A stretch of DNA of 64,000 bases from Cucumis sativus (GCF_000004075.3 NC_026656.2:18982607-19046606); one strand, 5' to 3'. Shown: positions 30,001-48,223, numbered from the stretch's first letter. Notes: generated by a model from the letters alone, not told the origin. Numbers and translations: made by a program.

Positions 30001-32191
30001 TACACTGTTATTCTGCTAATTACCTTGTATGATGCCATTCTACGATTTCTTCTGTTCTTTGTCAAGTTCCTTCTTGTTGCACATCCAATTATGCGTTTAT
30101 GAGTTTTAGCATCAAAATAATAGCATGAGTAAATAAAAAGTTACCTCAGTACAGTAACATAAGAACTAGAAGCATGCAGGATTTCGGCAACTTGTCCATT
30201 TTAAGTTGGACACTCCAACACTTGTTGGATACATATCATACACTTTTCAGCACAATTAAAAGAGGTGTATTAGATCCTAAGGGAGTGTTTGGAGCGGTTA
30301 GTTGATTGTTATAGATCGTGTAATTTGTGGGTTATAATAGTCCATGTTTGGAGTGTAAACTATTTTAGTCTGAGTAAGAAATAGTAAACATTGTAACAAA
30401 GGGGGAAATAGAACCAGAGAGGATAAGTAGAAAATAGTCTATAACAAAGAGGGCTTTGAAATAATAATATTGTAGTAAATTGTAGGTTATAATAGTTGGA
30501 AACACCAATTATTGTAATTGGAGCCTCAAACATTGAAACTCATTTTCTAAGCATATATATCCATAAACTTATTGCTATTTCCGTTTGGTATAAAAATTAT
30601 ATATATTTGTAAAAATTCATATTTTATTAAACATGTCCTAATCGCATTTGTTTTAGATTTGTAAAAAATAATGTTTCATTGTGTATATCCATATTCATGC
30701 TCCTTCAGTAACAAGGTAGGACTGAAATGGCTGCTAAACAGATAGATGCAGTAACTACTAACTAGATATTATGGATCAGGCTGCTCAACACAAATGTGAT
30801 TGGTTGCAACTATTATTCAGAAACATTTTAGTCATCCTGAAAGCAAGAAAAAATACTTCGAATTTTCATTTTCTATCATTCTTGTGAAATATAATTGTCA
30901 CTCATTTTCTTGTGGAGGCTTTGATTTTTGATTTTTTGATTTTTGATTTTTGATTTTGTTATTATTATTGTTGTTTTTTTTTTTTTTTTTTTACGAAAGG
31001 ATATCATACTTGCATTAAGAGAATGAGCATGAAAATGACAGCAACAAGAGTAAAAAAAGAAGAAAAAGTAACAACAATGGATCATAAAGTAAACAAAAAT
31101 ATAGAAAAGAACTCCGTATAAATGAACTATAATGCTCTCTCAACTATAATTAATATCTTGAAAGAAAATCCATTTAAGCTTTTGGAGAGGGAGCACTAAG
31201 AGAAACATTCAACAATCTAAAAGACCTCAAGCAAACTGTTTCAAAGCATTTGACACACACAAGAGCTCCCTCTTTGATATCGTGCATAGCCTACAAAAGT
31301 GAGGGCATAATAGTGTTAATTCATGTTTGAATACTGTAATTTATAGCAATGCAACTTCAAGGGTTTCCAATGATAGATTTCACAATGTTGACTTGACGTG
31401 TCATTTAGTAATAAGTGTGCTGATTGCAACAGTTTTGGCGGGGTACCCTGGCTGAAGCTAAAGAATTCTTTTCGCTGAACCAAACCAAGGGTGAAATTAC
31501 ACTGCTGATTGAAGGAAAGCTATGTCCTGAAGTTGAAACTCCATCAGAATCACAGTTGGAAAAGGAGTTGGAAGAATTGATCTCCACTGGGCATAGGCTT
31601 TCAATGGTAATGGCTTGAATTGGACTATAGGATAAAGACAATTTTATGAATAGAATGCATTTTCATAGGCTTGGTATCATTCTCTCATTACTGGACAAAG
31701 AGTAGTGTCTTGGTCTGAAGTTTCAGGTTTCTTCTAGTTTAGTCTCCAAACATTTGAATAATAACTATTTAGCCCTGACTGATATTTGACAATCAATACA
31801 TGGATGACATGACTTCAAAGTGGATCTAGATGCGTTTTGTATCATTTCATAGTGGTGGGGTTTATTGAAGGTATATAAATTGGTTGAGGGTCGGTATTGA
31901 GGGGCAGATATTAGGTAGTAGCGAACAAAATGATTATTTTGTTAAAATTCAAAAATTAAATAGTAAATTTGAAAGTTCAGGAAAGAAAATAGAATAGATC
32001 TTTAGAATTTTAGAGATGATAACAAGCCTTCAACCATAAAAATAGTCCTTGAAATCTGACAAAACCTTACTTTCATGAAGGCTGTCAAATTGGTTGCTAG
32101 CAAAACATCAACCAGTAGGAAAACTGTCTATTCAATTGCATTGCGAAGATTCGGGAATCAACTTGGAGTGGAGAACGATTCTTGTAAATAA
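27023..32191 (+). CDS. rsmI: RsmI-type 16S rRNA 2'-O-ribose methyltransferase (tetrapyrrole methylase fold), 365 aa, 9 exons
   Basis: Exons: 27023-27244, 27656-27723, 28011-28107, 28199-28327, 28666-28774, 28895-29039, 29845-29887, 31433-31606, 32081-32191. They join to 365 residues. Residues 1-74 are basic with many Arg and Ser and look like an organelle transit peptide. The catalytic part follows bacterial RsmI: LVGTPIGNLEDITLRA (from about 83), SEDTRHSGKLL, LISDAGTPGISDPG (156-169), VPVPGPSAVVAAISASGL and FYVPPHKL. In bacteria RsmI 2'-O-methylates C1402 of 16S rRNA using S-adenosylmethionine; here the likely substrate is plastid or mitochondrial small-subunit rRNA. An in-frame TTG at 26999 exists, but the ATG at 27023 is the first AUG. 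Intron 7 is large (1545 bases) and holds repeats. The gene converges on the cytokinin dehydrogenase gene. Confidence 0.92.
30286..30545. repeat. Possible degenerate MITE in intron 7 of the methyltransferase gene
   Basis: The segment starts GGGAGTGTTTGGAGCGG, repeats GGTTATAATAGT twice about 160 bases apart and ends near GGAGCCTCAAACATT. The motif composition (GTGTTTGGAG, TATAATAGT, CTCAAACA) resembles non-autonomous plant elements. Terminal inverted repeats are poor and I found no clear target-site duplication, so this is only a suggestion. Confidence 0.3.
30918..30987. repeat. TTTTTGA minisatellite and poly-T tract
   Basis: About five tandem copies of a TTTTTGA-like 7-mer are followed by a long T run, inside intron 7 of the methyltransferase gene. 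Confidence 0.85.
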
Positions 32192-33573
32192 TGACCGTCT
32201 GTAACGTACTTGCCAGAGGAGTAAGTTGTTACTTGCTTATATTCATCTCTTTTTTTTTGCAAATGACTACTTTGTATCAACTTTTCGGGTTATCTTATGA
32301 AGAACAAGTTGCCTTTCCATATACTTTTTAACAGCTGTTTCTTTTGTCTAAATCTTTTCATTAGATATTATTGGGGTCTGGGAAAATGATGTATGATTTG
32401 TGCTAGGATGGGAGCTATATAAGAAGCATAGATACCTGTGACACGTCAACTTTTTTTGGAAAAAAAATTAGGGATGGACACAGCTAGGACACATTTAACA
32501 AAATATATATTTTTCAAAACATTTTATAATATAAGGAAATTCAAGCTTTATGAAAATGAGTTTGATATATTTTGCTCTTAAATTTACTATTTTTGTCCCA
32601 TGTTACCATTTTTGTTTCTTTATTAAGTGTTCAATACATGTGTTACTTAACTCTGTATAACTAGTTTTTAACATACATCCATTCTACTAACAAATGTCAT
32701 GCATGTTCAATAAATGTCAAAGTGTTGGAGTGTCAACATGTGATGGACGTGGACACATTAACCAAACTAAAATGTCAGGTTTCATATATGATTTTCTACA
32801 ATCTCGTTTGAGATTTTGAATGTACCATTTTGCTACAATTAACTCTCTTTGTACTCCATATTGAATGGCTGGTAGTTTGCATTTTAAGTTCGATTTTTAG
32901 GAGTTTTCCAGACTGACTACTCAGGATAAGTAATAAAAAACAAATATGTAAATATGTAAGATTTTACATCATCAAATATGTATGTAGGAGAGATTTTAAA
33001 TCTCCATCTCTGGCTTTGCTTTCTAGTTGAATTGAAAAATGATCCTTGCACAAGTTATTGATTGAAGAGAATTTGAAACAAGAGGCTTGTTTATTACATA
33101 AGCAGGTGAGGGAATGCGTTACTTTTTAACTTGCATCAATAAAAATGTAATAAAGGGATAAAACAGTGAAATTTTGTAGATTATGAAAGGTAGACTTAGA
33201 AGTTAGAACTGAACCCATCATCAAACGGATGATGATCAAAAGCCAGAGGCAAAGCAATTGGACGGTCGAAAATCAGCTTCAGCTGGTACATTATTTGTGC
33301 AGCATTTTGAATCATTTGATCATGGAGGACCCCATCTCAATGTTGCTGGAAATCCACCGTCCTTTTCTGGTCCTCGGCAAAACAATTCTGAGCTGTGTTG
33401 CACTGTAAAAGAAAAAGAAAAAAAAAGAGCCCTCTTTTCAAGAACATGTTGATTCTCTGCTCTTTTCTACTTCATTATATACAACAAAATATTCCTTTCC
33501 TAATTCATTACAGTATATGTGCATACTGCTGCCATTTTTGTTGCTTTCTCTTATATCACTCAGGTGTCGTCAA
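32192..33573. other. Convergent spacer between methyltransferase and cytokinin dehydrogenase genes
   Basis: The interval holds both 3' UTRs. AT-rich over most of its length, but 33216-33452 on the plus strand is open, less AT-rich and coding-like (see findings). I cannot assign it to either gene. Confidence 0.6.
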
Positions 33574-38084
<4,511 letters not shown>

Positions 38085-38243
38085 TGTTGAATTATAAATG
38101 AAAAATTTTACGGTGGTGGCGGTGTTGTATGGGAAGGGAACAGAGACGAGAATTAAAAACAAAAACAAAAACGAAATGTTGAAAAATAGCAGAGATATGG
38201 GAGTGTGTGTGTGTGTTCTTTGAAGGGTAACGTAAGACTAAGT

Positions 38244-38260
38244 ATTATATATATATATAT
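38244..38260 (-). promoter_or_regulatory. CKX5: Candidate TATA region of the CKX gene
   Basis: A TATA-rich run about 160 bases upstream of the start codon on the minus strand. The spacing fits a leader of roughly 130 bases, but the sequence is simple and could be a microsatellite. Confidence 0.4.
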
Positions 38261-39522
38261 TGGAGCTCTTGAGATTTTTTGTACGCAAAAACATGCACTT
38301 TAAACAGATTCTGCTTTCCTTTTTTTTCTTTTATGCTTTTTATGTAGTTTTTATTTTCTTGGAGAAGGGAAAACTAACATAAAAAGATCAACTTTAATTT
38401 TTGTTTTTCCTTTAAGAAAAAACACTTTTGTTTCTCTCTATAAGTAACCCATGTAAACAAAATCTCAACTTTTCATAAACAGAGAAGAAGGTTGACAAGT
38501 GACTTTCATGGTGTTTGTGTCAAGAAATTGAATCCTTTTGTTTTGAGAATTGTTTGATTTTTGGAATTTACGATTAAAAATTAAAAGTTATAAAGTTGAT
38601 ACTCAAACAGTGAATAATTCACTATTACACCATATTTCTAACTCCTTAGTAATATCAAGACCTTAATTATATCGTTATTATTTTGGTTGTGAAGGGTGTA
38701 GACTATCATGTGTGCATACACGTGGACCAATTCGTTTTATTTTAGGGAGGAAATTTTCCATTAACAAATAAGATGAAATTATCTTCTCTAATTCTTCACT
38801 CTCCAAACACGTTTTTCCTTTATAAGATACATAAAATAATATTTTTCCAACCTATTTGGATCAGAGTGAAAATGTAAAAATAAATTTATATTATGTACTT
38901 TTTAGATCATATCTAAATTTTAAAATCTACGTTTGTTTTAAGCTATCATTTTGTTTAGAAAAATCAAATAAACATACTTCACATTAATATAAAGATTAAT
39001 TTTACTATTTAAAACTCTAATATTATAAAAATCATCTCTAATCTTTACAACAAATTTATTTAGAAAAAATATCTAATGTAAAAAATTGAATTGTCAAGTT
39101 CTTTATTTGAAGTACAATTTCAATATATAGTTCAACCAATTAAAAACATTCAAAACAAAGTTAGGTGTTAGAAATTTATTGCAAAATAGAGATTCCATGG
39201 AATAAACAAAAAAAGCTAGCTTTAGGCCTTCAAGTAGTTAATTAATTAATTATATCTATATTTCTTTACAATTGATTGAACTTTCAATAGTTAATTATAA
39301 TGTAAATTCTTTAAAAAAAAAAAAAAACACGATAAGTTTATTTAACTATTTCATAAAACGTTGAAATGAAAATAATAATTTAATAAAAACAACATATGTT
39401 TTCATTAGAAAGTATAAAAGGAAAACATTAGACTAAACATCTAAATTATTTATAAAAATAAGGTAAAAGTTTAATTAATTAAGTTAGAGTTTGATGAAAG
39501 GAGCGATGGACACGTTGGTTTT

Positions 39523-39549
39523 CACGTGCAAGGATGAGGGAGACACGTG
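39523..39549. promoter_or_regulatory. Two G-box (CACGTG) elements
   Basis: CACGTG at 39523-39528 and again at 39544-39549 (the latter as ACACGTGT, ABRE-like), 21 bases apart in a G+C-richer patch 1.4 kb upstream of the CKX start codon. Such pairs are typical binding sites for bZIP and bHLH factors. Which gene they serve is unknown. Confidence 0.4.
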
Positions 39550-42500
39550 TGAGGTTGAGGAAACTGTGTAAAGAGGAAGATGAAAGGAGGGCTGCTCCGG
39601 GCCCCACTTTTGGATACGGAGGATCTCCGTTGGGACACGAGCATGGGTTCCTATCCCCTGTGAACGCACTACACCCCATTCACTTTCAACTTCCAATCAC
39701 ATTTCGATACGTTACTTACTATTTCACCTCCCCATTTTCGTAATATTCTTAACCAACAAGGGTCATAAAGCTCCATCCATCCTTACATTAGGTCCCTATT
39801 CTACTTGGATGCTAACACAGAATCTAACCCTTAGATTGCAATATATAGGGGGCTTTGTATATATTATTATATAATATAGGCTATATTTATTTAGTTAATT
39901 AATAAGTTAAAGAAAGAAAGAGAATGTAATGTAATGTAATGTGTTAGAAATGTGAAATTTTAGGTAATAATATGAGGGTTGATGACAAGTAGGGGTCTTT
40001 ATTGGAGGGGGCCTATAATGTCCAGAAAGAAAATGATTGGCCAATAAATGAATGCTATGTTTTAATTCTCTCTATATCGTATAATTATCAAACTTTGTTG
40101 GACCACCAATAATTTCTCTCCACGTACTTTTCCTTTTCTCCCTACGTGTCATCCTTTCCTTTCGAATTATTTACTTTCTTCGTCCATTTTTTTTTACCCT
40201 TTGGCCGTTCCTCTTCGTGGGTGAATATTAATTAATAATACGTACACACATGTGATTCATATAATCATATACCTTTTCCTTTCCTTTGTATTATTGCTAT
40301 ATATATACAACCTTCCTTTCCTATTTTATTTTGGCTTCTTCTTCTTTACTTTCAAACAAACTTTTCTTTTTTTCCTTTTTTTTTCTTAATCAGTTGTTTG
40401 CAAGGACACTGTATATGATGTGTGTTCTCTTTCTATTCGTTTACTTGAAGAACAGATGTTTACGTGAATCGGTATTTGAAGTCATCGTGTCATAAAGTTA
40501 TACGGTTGATTTTAATTATACTCATGAATATTTAAAGGTTTAATGTAAGTTTAGGGTTTAACTTTTGTAATTGCATGAAAATTGTGTATATATCCGTGTG
40601 AACAAATTTACGTGTGCAAATGAAGTAAAAGTATGTAGGTGCAAATATGTGAAATTATTGTATCTATTCATTGTTTTCTTTCTTTCAACTCTATGACATC
40701 AATTTTTTTTGTTGTTTAGCTTGTGATTTTTTTTAGCTAACCGTAACTCCCAAATTTATGTATTGCATGTGCTTTTCGATTTAAATTATTTATTTTAGTA
40801 TCATGTAATGATGCATGCATTTGTCTATTCATCCGCGAATTTAATTAAACAAAGCATTTATAGGTTGTTTAATATTTAATTGAAGTTAATTAACCTCATA
40901 ATTTATAATCATCTTTTATATTTCTTTTCATGAGTGTTATGGGTTGATCTCAATTTGAACCAAATATTGGTTTGGACTACTTCACAAGTTCTTATAATAA
41001 TTATATTAAATAAACATATACTATATATCATTATCTCAATTTTAACACACACTAGTTTTATAGAACAAATTTGTTACCAACGTTTTTTCATCAAAATAAC
41101 ATATTTTAAAATGTATATATTTATTCTAGACATACAAATTAAAAATTGGGAGTGTATTTGGACATAAAATTTAACTTTTAGTTAATTTTAAATTAAAGGA
41201 ATTATAAGATATTTTAAAATGTTAACAAATTATAGAACGACGAAACTATACAAACCCAAAAGTTTAAAGAATCAAATTTACAATTTTTATGAACGAATAT
41301 GAAAATTAAGAATTGGCCACATACTAAATGCCATGATTTGAGGGTTGAGGAAAATGTAACACATTTGAATGCCAAACTTTATGTTTGGGTTTTACATTAC
41401 ACAAACAATTAAAAAAGGACTTGTGTGTGTGTGTTTGAGACAAACCTTACATGGGAAAATGCATACAAGTTTTTCAATTCACATTATAAAAATCAAAAGT
41501 TATTTTATTTATGATATATATATATAGAAATGGTGTCTCTTTTCAGTCTTTTCAGACAGCAATTCCCAATCAAACTCAGATTTTTCTCTCTTATTTTTCC
41601 CATCAAACAAGATCTACATTACACACACACAAAGAGAATCTGTCCTTTCTTTTTTCTTTTCATTTTTAAGAACACATATTGCATTAAATATATTATTTGC
41701 TTGGAACAAAAAAAAGGAGGATCTCCAAGATTTGGTTGAAGAGATGGAAAAGAGAGAGAGGATTGGTTGATTGTTGGTGTTTGTATTTTTATTGGACAAA
41801 AATATAAAAGAAAAGTTCCAAGTTTTACCTTTTATTCTTTAACCTAGGTGATCAACTAGTCAACTTTTCTTTTAAATAATAATAAATAAATAAAATCATT
41901 ATTGACTTATTTAAAATTTTGAAATTTGAGTAAATAATGCCTAATTTAATGCAGACCAAAATTGTGTATTTTATAAGTTAATCTCTCCATTACTTCTATG
42001 TTCTTTTCACTTGTAACATTTGGGTAAAAAGAAAGTTTCAATGAGCCAACAACTTGTAAGCAATCTTATATAAAAGAAAAAGAAGTTGATTGTGGGAACA
42101 TTATTTGTTAAACATATGGTAATTTTAATTGATTCATTGATACCATGTTGAAAATTAATTTCGAATGAAAGAGTAAAAATTGTAGCTTTTACCAAAACGA
42201 GGATTAGAAAAGTTGTAGAAAAAAAGTGAAAACGGGTATGTTATTTGTAAGAAGAATTGACAAAAGAGGAGACATAATATGATGAAGGCAAATAATTGTT
42301 GGAATTTGCAAAAGAAAGAGAGATATATGTTGCATTCTCCTCGTTCCTCTAAATAAACATTTAACATAATTTTATAATATGGTACTTTGCTTTGTTATGG
42401 TAATAAATTACTAATTAAGCATGCATATTAAAGCTATATCTACTAATTAATTGTTTTAATACCCAATTAATTTACTTTCCTAACAATATTTCATTCACTG

Positions 42501-44694
42501 GTTTTAGTTTATTTCTTTACACTTTAGAGAGAACCCCAATTAGATTTTTCTATTAATGGTGTCTTGCCTAACTTAATTATGAATTATTTCTACTAAAATT
42601 CCTTCTCCATTGATCTTTATAGTCTACACTTTAATTTGTTGCTTAATTACCTCTTTTTGTTGTGCATTTCTACTTAAAATTCCCATCTATCTTAAGGTTG
42701 GGTTTTGATACAACTTTTAGAATAATGCAAAGTTATCTTTTAAATATTTAACTAAATCATTATTCTTTCTATGTTTAATATATGTCTCACTCTAGACAAA
42801 TAATAATAATAATAATAATTCTATGATAGCCAATAACAAAACCAAAGGAATCTTTTTGTAAAAGAAAAAAAAAAAAAGGAACAGAACAAAATCTCTTAAG
42901 GTTAAACATATATATTTAAAAACAAAACATTTTATCATATAATTTAACATGCTAAATTGGTAAATCATTTTGAAAAAGAATAAAAAAAAGATGTGTTAAT
43001 ATTTTTCTGGTTTAATTAACAAATTTGAAACTTGCATGTATTAAGCATCAAATCATGAGGTTAATTAAAAGAAGTAAAAGTATACATGTGAGAAGAAGTG
43101 AAATATATTGTTGGAAAGAGTTAAAGTGCCCAGGTGTCAGTTTCTTATATATATTTAATTCTAAAGATCATTCATATCCATTCTTTAATTATTCTAAATG
43201 TGTGTGTGAGGGAATATATGTGTGTATATATGTATATGATATGCTTTTTAGGGTCCCTAAAATATAATACATGTTTCAATATATATTTACAATTACTTTA
43301 AATATGCAGTTTGTGGACACATATACTTTTTATTTCTTTATTGGCATCAGCTTATCCAATCAATTCAAACCTTTGGAGACACATTATTACTTATTTTAAA
43401 TTTCAATTGTAATTTATTCAACCATTATTTGACTTCATTATTATTTCATATAATTGTTATATAATAAAATTCGAACACTTCAATATATATAATGTTATTA
43501 TTCCAAACCAATTACCAAAGAAGATTGAGGCGAATAAGCACTTCTTGGAAAATGGGCAAACATAATTTTCCAATATTGACCACTTGAATTGTATATAGAA
43601 TTTGTGACATAATTTTATTATATTAAGCCTTTAAATGGAATAAAATAAAGTATGCATGCATGCATGCATTAAAGTAAGTTAATTAGCTTTGTGAAGTGTG
43701 TGTTCTCCAATCAACATTTATTTACTATTTCTACTTTAGTTTCATTATATTTTTTTAAAATGTGAATGTAAATTTTCTCTATAAAAAAAATCCTAAATCC
43801 TAAATTCATATTATTATTATTATCACCTCCAAATTTCAATGGGAAAAGGACGTAATCAAAACTAAAAAACACAATGTCAAATGTCAAATAATCGTGTTTA
43901 ATTAGGTTAAGAAAGTTGAAAGGAAAATAAAAATGAAATAAAGTTTCAAATACTCGTTGGTAATAGTTTAATAAAGTGTTCGTTTAAAGACTCAAATTAT
44001 CTCTAACTTCGATCTTGATATAACAATATATTTTAAGAGCACAATTATTATATATTTGAATTAAATTACATTATTGCTATGTTTACAACCATCATCAATC
44101 CAACCCAGATTATTATTTTAAAAGCTATAGTTAAAACTGTATGGAAAAGTTTTCACAAATATATGGAAAAGTGGGATTTGGCCATTTCTCTGTCATGAAA
44201 TATTTTAGATAGAAAATTGAAGAATCTGCAGAATGTGATGATATTTCATGTGATATGAAGAAAAAAGAAAAGGGAAAAGGGGTTTTATTCCCTTTCACTT
44301 TCTCACAGTTCAAATCTTTTTCTATTTTAGTTAAAGGTTAAAAAGTAAAACACAACCACATAACACACAAACATCTTTTTAACCTAAAAAGTTCATTTCT
44401 CTCTCTCTCTCTTAAATTAAAAAGCAACAGGAGAGAAAGAAAGAGATAGGAAGAAAAAAACTCACATGGGTTTAGGCTTTAGGGTTTGATTCTCAAGTAG
44501 TTTTCTTTAAGTATTTTCCAAGAGACAGAATCCATGGGCTCTGTCTGTTTTCAATTTTGATTTTATTTACACACATCACATTTACTCAATGATTTGATAT
44601 GAAAGATTGCTTACCTATGCGTTACATAATCTTAGTTGTAGGGTTCTTCTTAAAATTTGTAAATTTGATCTTGAAATCTAATCGAGATCGGTCG

Positions 44695-44764
44695 ATATAT
44701 CATGCTCAATCTAATTATGGTTGTAATTGATATGTCATGCTCAATCTAATTATGGTTATAAATT
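44695..44764 (+). repeat. 35-bp tandem duplication
   Basis: Units at 44695-44729 and 44730-44764 share CATGCTCAATCTAATTATGG and differ at a few positions outside it. Confidence 0.9.
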
Positions 44765-47700
44765 ACAAGACTTACTATCTTTATCAATACCATATCCCTA
44801 TATGTAGTTCGAGCATGTAACTTTTAAAAAACTGTAAAATATATCAAAATCTATGTATAATAATTAAAATACAAACTCTAAAAATAGAATATATATAAAC
44901 TTTGTTATATTTATATATAAAAAAGATTCATTCTATCGTATTATTTTGAATCTTTTCACTGAGAACTTAGCTTTAAACATGGAGGAAAAAAAAAGGAAAG
45001 TTGAAAAAGAAAGGGTTTAGGGTTTGAATTTTGGTTTTTACAGCTCACTTCTCATTTGTTATCATTATCCTTTCATTTGTTTTTCTGATCAATGATTCAG
45101 CTTTATTTTTTTCTTTTAAAAAAGAAAATTTTGTCAATACATCATAGAGTTAATTAGGGTTAATTAGATTCTGTGATCAGCTTTTTCTCTTTCCTTTTCC
45201 CCTTTTTCTCTTTTGGTAAATAACATTTGATTGTCTGTGTTAAGTCAGTTTCTTTCTTTTACTTAAAAAAAGTTATATTCTCTCTCTCTCTCTCTCTAGA
45301 ATTTATTAATAACAACAAGATTTGGAGTTGTATTGTTTGAACATGGTTTCTATTACTCCTACATGTATTTAATTAATCTCAATAACTTTTAACAGTAACA
45401 GTTTCAGATATATTCTTCAAACTGTACTGCTTTGTTAATTAATGTATAAATAATATTAAGTTTGTTCTATTATCTGTTCATATATATATATATTTTGGCT
45501 CAGTCTAACAGCATAATACAAAATTAAAAAGAATAAATAACGAATTGTCATATGTGACAAAGTATGTTTAGAGAATTAAATGGGATGCACTTATCATATT
45601 TTTAATTAATATCTGTCATTGAAAGAAGGTTGGGTTGGATATGTGATCAATATTCTTCATGTTTATTATTTAATTTGAACTCACACACTTATGTTTGTTA
45701 ATTGATACCCATCAGTGTCAATATAAACTTAAAAGCTTAACCAAATTAATCATCCAAGTCTAAATTTAATTACATTCAAATAGAAATGACCATAAATATT
45801 TATATCAACTTTTTGTCAGACATGAGCACCAAAAACTTCATTGAGATTACGATTATGATGATAGAATGAACAATTACTTAAATAACTATTTTTTCTAATT
45901 ATATACTTTCTCATACTTTGTTCATGAGAACTTTAATTTATTATAAAAAAATACCAATACTTGAAAAAGAAGGTTTCAAAAGCTACTTTTACTTCGAAAT
46001 TTTTGGTTTAGATTTTTGAAACCATTTTAAAAAAATAAACAATAATGCAGAAATGAATAAATCGATATAATGTTATAAACTTAATTAAAAGAAAATATAA
46101 CACTTAAGTAGTTATCAAAGGGAACTTATTTCTCGTGGTAATAATGTATATATGGTGGTCAAATCAAATAAAAGCTATTTAATATTCGAAAAAAATGTGG
46201 GTAAGGTGCAATGGATATGCAAAGTTAGAAAAATGAAGAAAGATGAACTAAGATTATGCTATTAAATTACAAAGCTATATCATCCACTTGAAGAGACTAT
46301 GACCCCTATCTACATTCATTTCACTTTGAAGTTTGATCATTATGAAAACTCATTTCCTTTCTTGATAAACAAACACTCAACTACTATAGGAATCCAAGAT
46401 GTATAGATTTCCTTATATATATATATATATTTGTATGCATTCGTCAAATAAGATAAGATTCATATTATTATCGTCTAGATTCATACCATATCAATTTATT
46501 TTGTTTATTGTCTAAGTTCATATCATGTTGATTTTTCTTTTTAGTTGAATTCAATCTCAAATTTACTAAATTTATCGTTTACTCATAAATGAAAAAAAAT
46601 CGTGATGAATTTTGGTAGTGTTTATTATGTCGGAGAGTATTGAAAAAAATATTTGAATATGTGAGGACAATTTTACATTGTTGGATATAAATGATTGTGC
46701 GAATATTAGTTTTTTTTTTTTTAAATCTTGACGATGGTTGTTATCCTTTAAAATATTGTAACTATAATGAATGAGAGCTACAATTTCATTATATATATAC
46801 ACACACAGTTTTTTGTTCTTGGATAATGTTGCTTTAGCACTAGATCATTGTATCATATGAGGAACAATTATTTAGGAAAGAACCTAGAAGTAACACCAAC
46901 CTTTCTAAATAATGATTGTTTCTCATGATTTGGATTTTGGAAGGAATAACAAAAGATTAATACTACTGATCGTTAGTACAAATCACATTCCAAAATCAGT
47001 TTGATTCAATATTCTTCTAATATAATACATATATAATAATATATATCATATGACATATCCTTTTGTTAATCAATTTCGTTGATATTGATTTAGTTTAAAT
47101 TGAAAGTTGTAGAGATGAAAAGACAATGTTTGTTCATTACAAAACAAAACTTGAATGTTTGATACCCTTTCTTTAAAATTGATAGTTTTGTAACTTTGAT
47201 TATCAACATTTTTTATCCTATTTTTCTTCTGATTTTGTCACACCGAAACGTTATTAGTATTCGTGTGCTTCAGTTTGTGCACAACCCATTGAACCCTGCT
47301 TTCCAAAGGCCCATTATCATTTGAGGAATTTTGGCCCACGACCACTTTCATAGGCCCAAATTAATTATTCTTTTGTAGCCAAATTTATAAATGTAACCTA
47401 ACAAAATCTATCGACTAATCAAAATTTATAAATATAACAAAATCTATCTGCGATCTGCGTAGACGATTGTTGATAATTAGACATCTATTAATGATATAAT
47501 AATAGTAGAGTTATACTAGCAGTCCAACAAGTCTTAGAAAGCTAACGGAGTTTATATATATACATATATATATATGCAAATATTTTTCATTTTGTTTTAA
47601 TTTCTCTTACCATTTTTTACCTATCAAAGTTCGTTTATACGTCACATAAGTGTCTAGGTTGGCTCTCTCTTTTCTACTCCTTTTGTCAAGGGATTGATAT

Positions 47701-48223
47701 ATATAGATAGAAAGATTGGATTGCTAATACATATACTTGTTTGATATCTAAGTTTAATTTAGCTTATATTTTGATTAAAGAAATGATATTCTAAAAATTG
47801 CTAATACACACACCTCATTACAACATAATATCATATCACAATATTACACATAATCATCACACCTCCACAAATAACTTTTGACCTATTTGGAATGATTTTT
47901 TAATACACTTGAAAAGTCACTCAATATACTTTATCACATTTCACAAACAGTATCAACTCGTTTGGGAAGGTTTAATCAACATATGAAAAGGATAAGAGGA
48001 TGGAGGATGTATAGAATGATCAAACTAAGTGATGTTTGGAAGAGAGGGAATATGAAATATCATATCCAGAAATAATATGATAAGCGTCATTGATTAGGCC
48101 AAACATTCTTTCCCATGCAAATGGAAGACAAGGAAAAGTTGAAAGAATCTCACTTTTCCAGAATTGATTATTAACGGAATCATATTGCTCCATCCCCAGC
48201 TTTATTAGTTCTTCAGTTTCATA

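Larger units (their letters stand above)
38085..48223. other. Gene desert of about 10 kb upstream of CKX
   Basis: No gene can be supported. The left end is the CKX promoter. Most of the rest is AT-rich with microsatellites (TC near 44397-44412 and 45280-45298, CATG repeats 43652-43669) and small tandem repeats. Three islands stand out: a G+C-richer patch with two G-boxes at 39480-39770, a 35-bp duplication at 44695-44764, and three GGCCCA motifs at 47308-47358. I found no tRNA and no match to plant miRNAs I remember. Confidence 0.65.

Noticed and set aside
38085-38168. 28-residue N-terminal extension of the cytokinin dehydrogenase
   Set aside because: It would start at TTG; the ATG at 38084 gives a proper signal peptide and length.
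39484-39696. Minus-strand ORF in the G+C-rich island
   Set aside because: It opens at TTG without an ATG and overlaps a plus-strand ORF; neither has recognised homology.
44523-44546. Short inverted repeat AGACAGA...TCTGTCT as a miRNA precursor
   Set aside because: The stem is only 7 bp and no mature plant miRNA I know matches.
47980-48200. MITE-like segment before the lectin gene
   Set aside because: Motifs such as GTTTGGAAG recur, but no inverted ends or target duplication could be found, and it probably overlaps the lectin 3' UTR.
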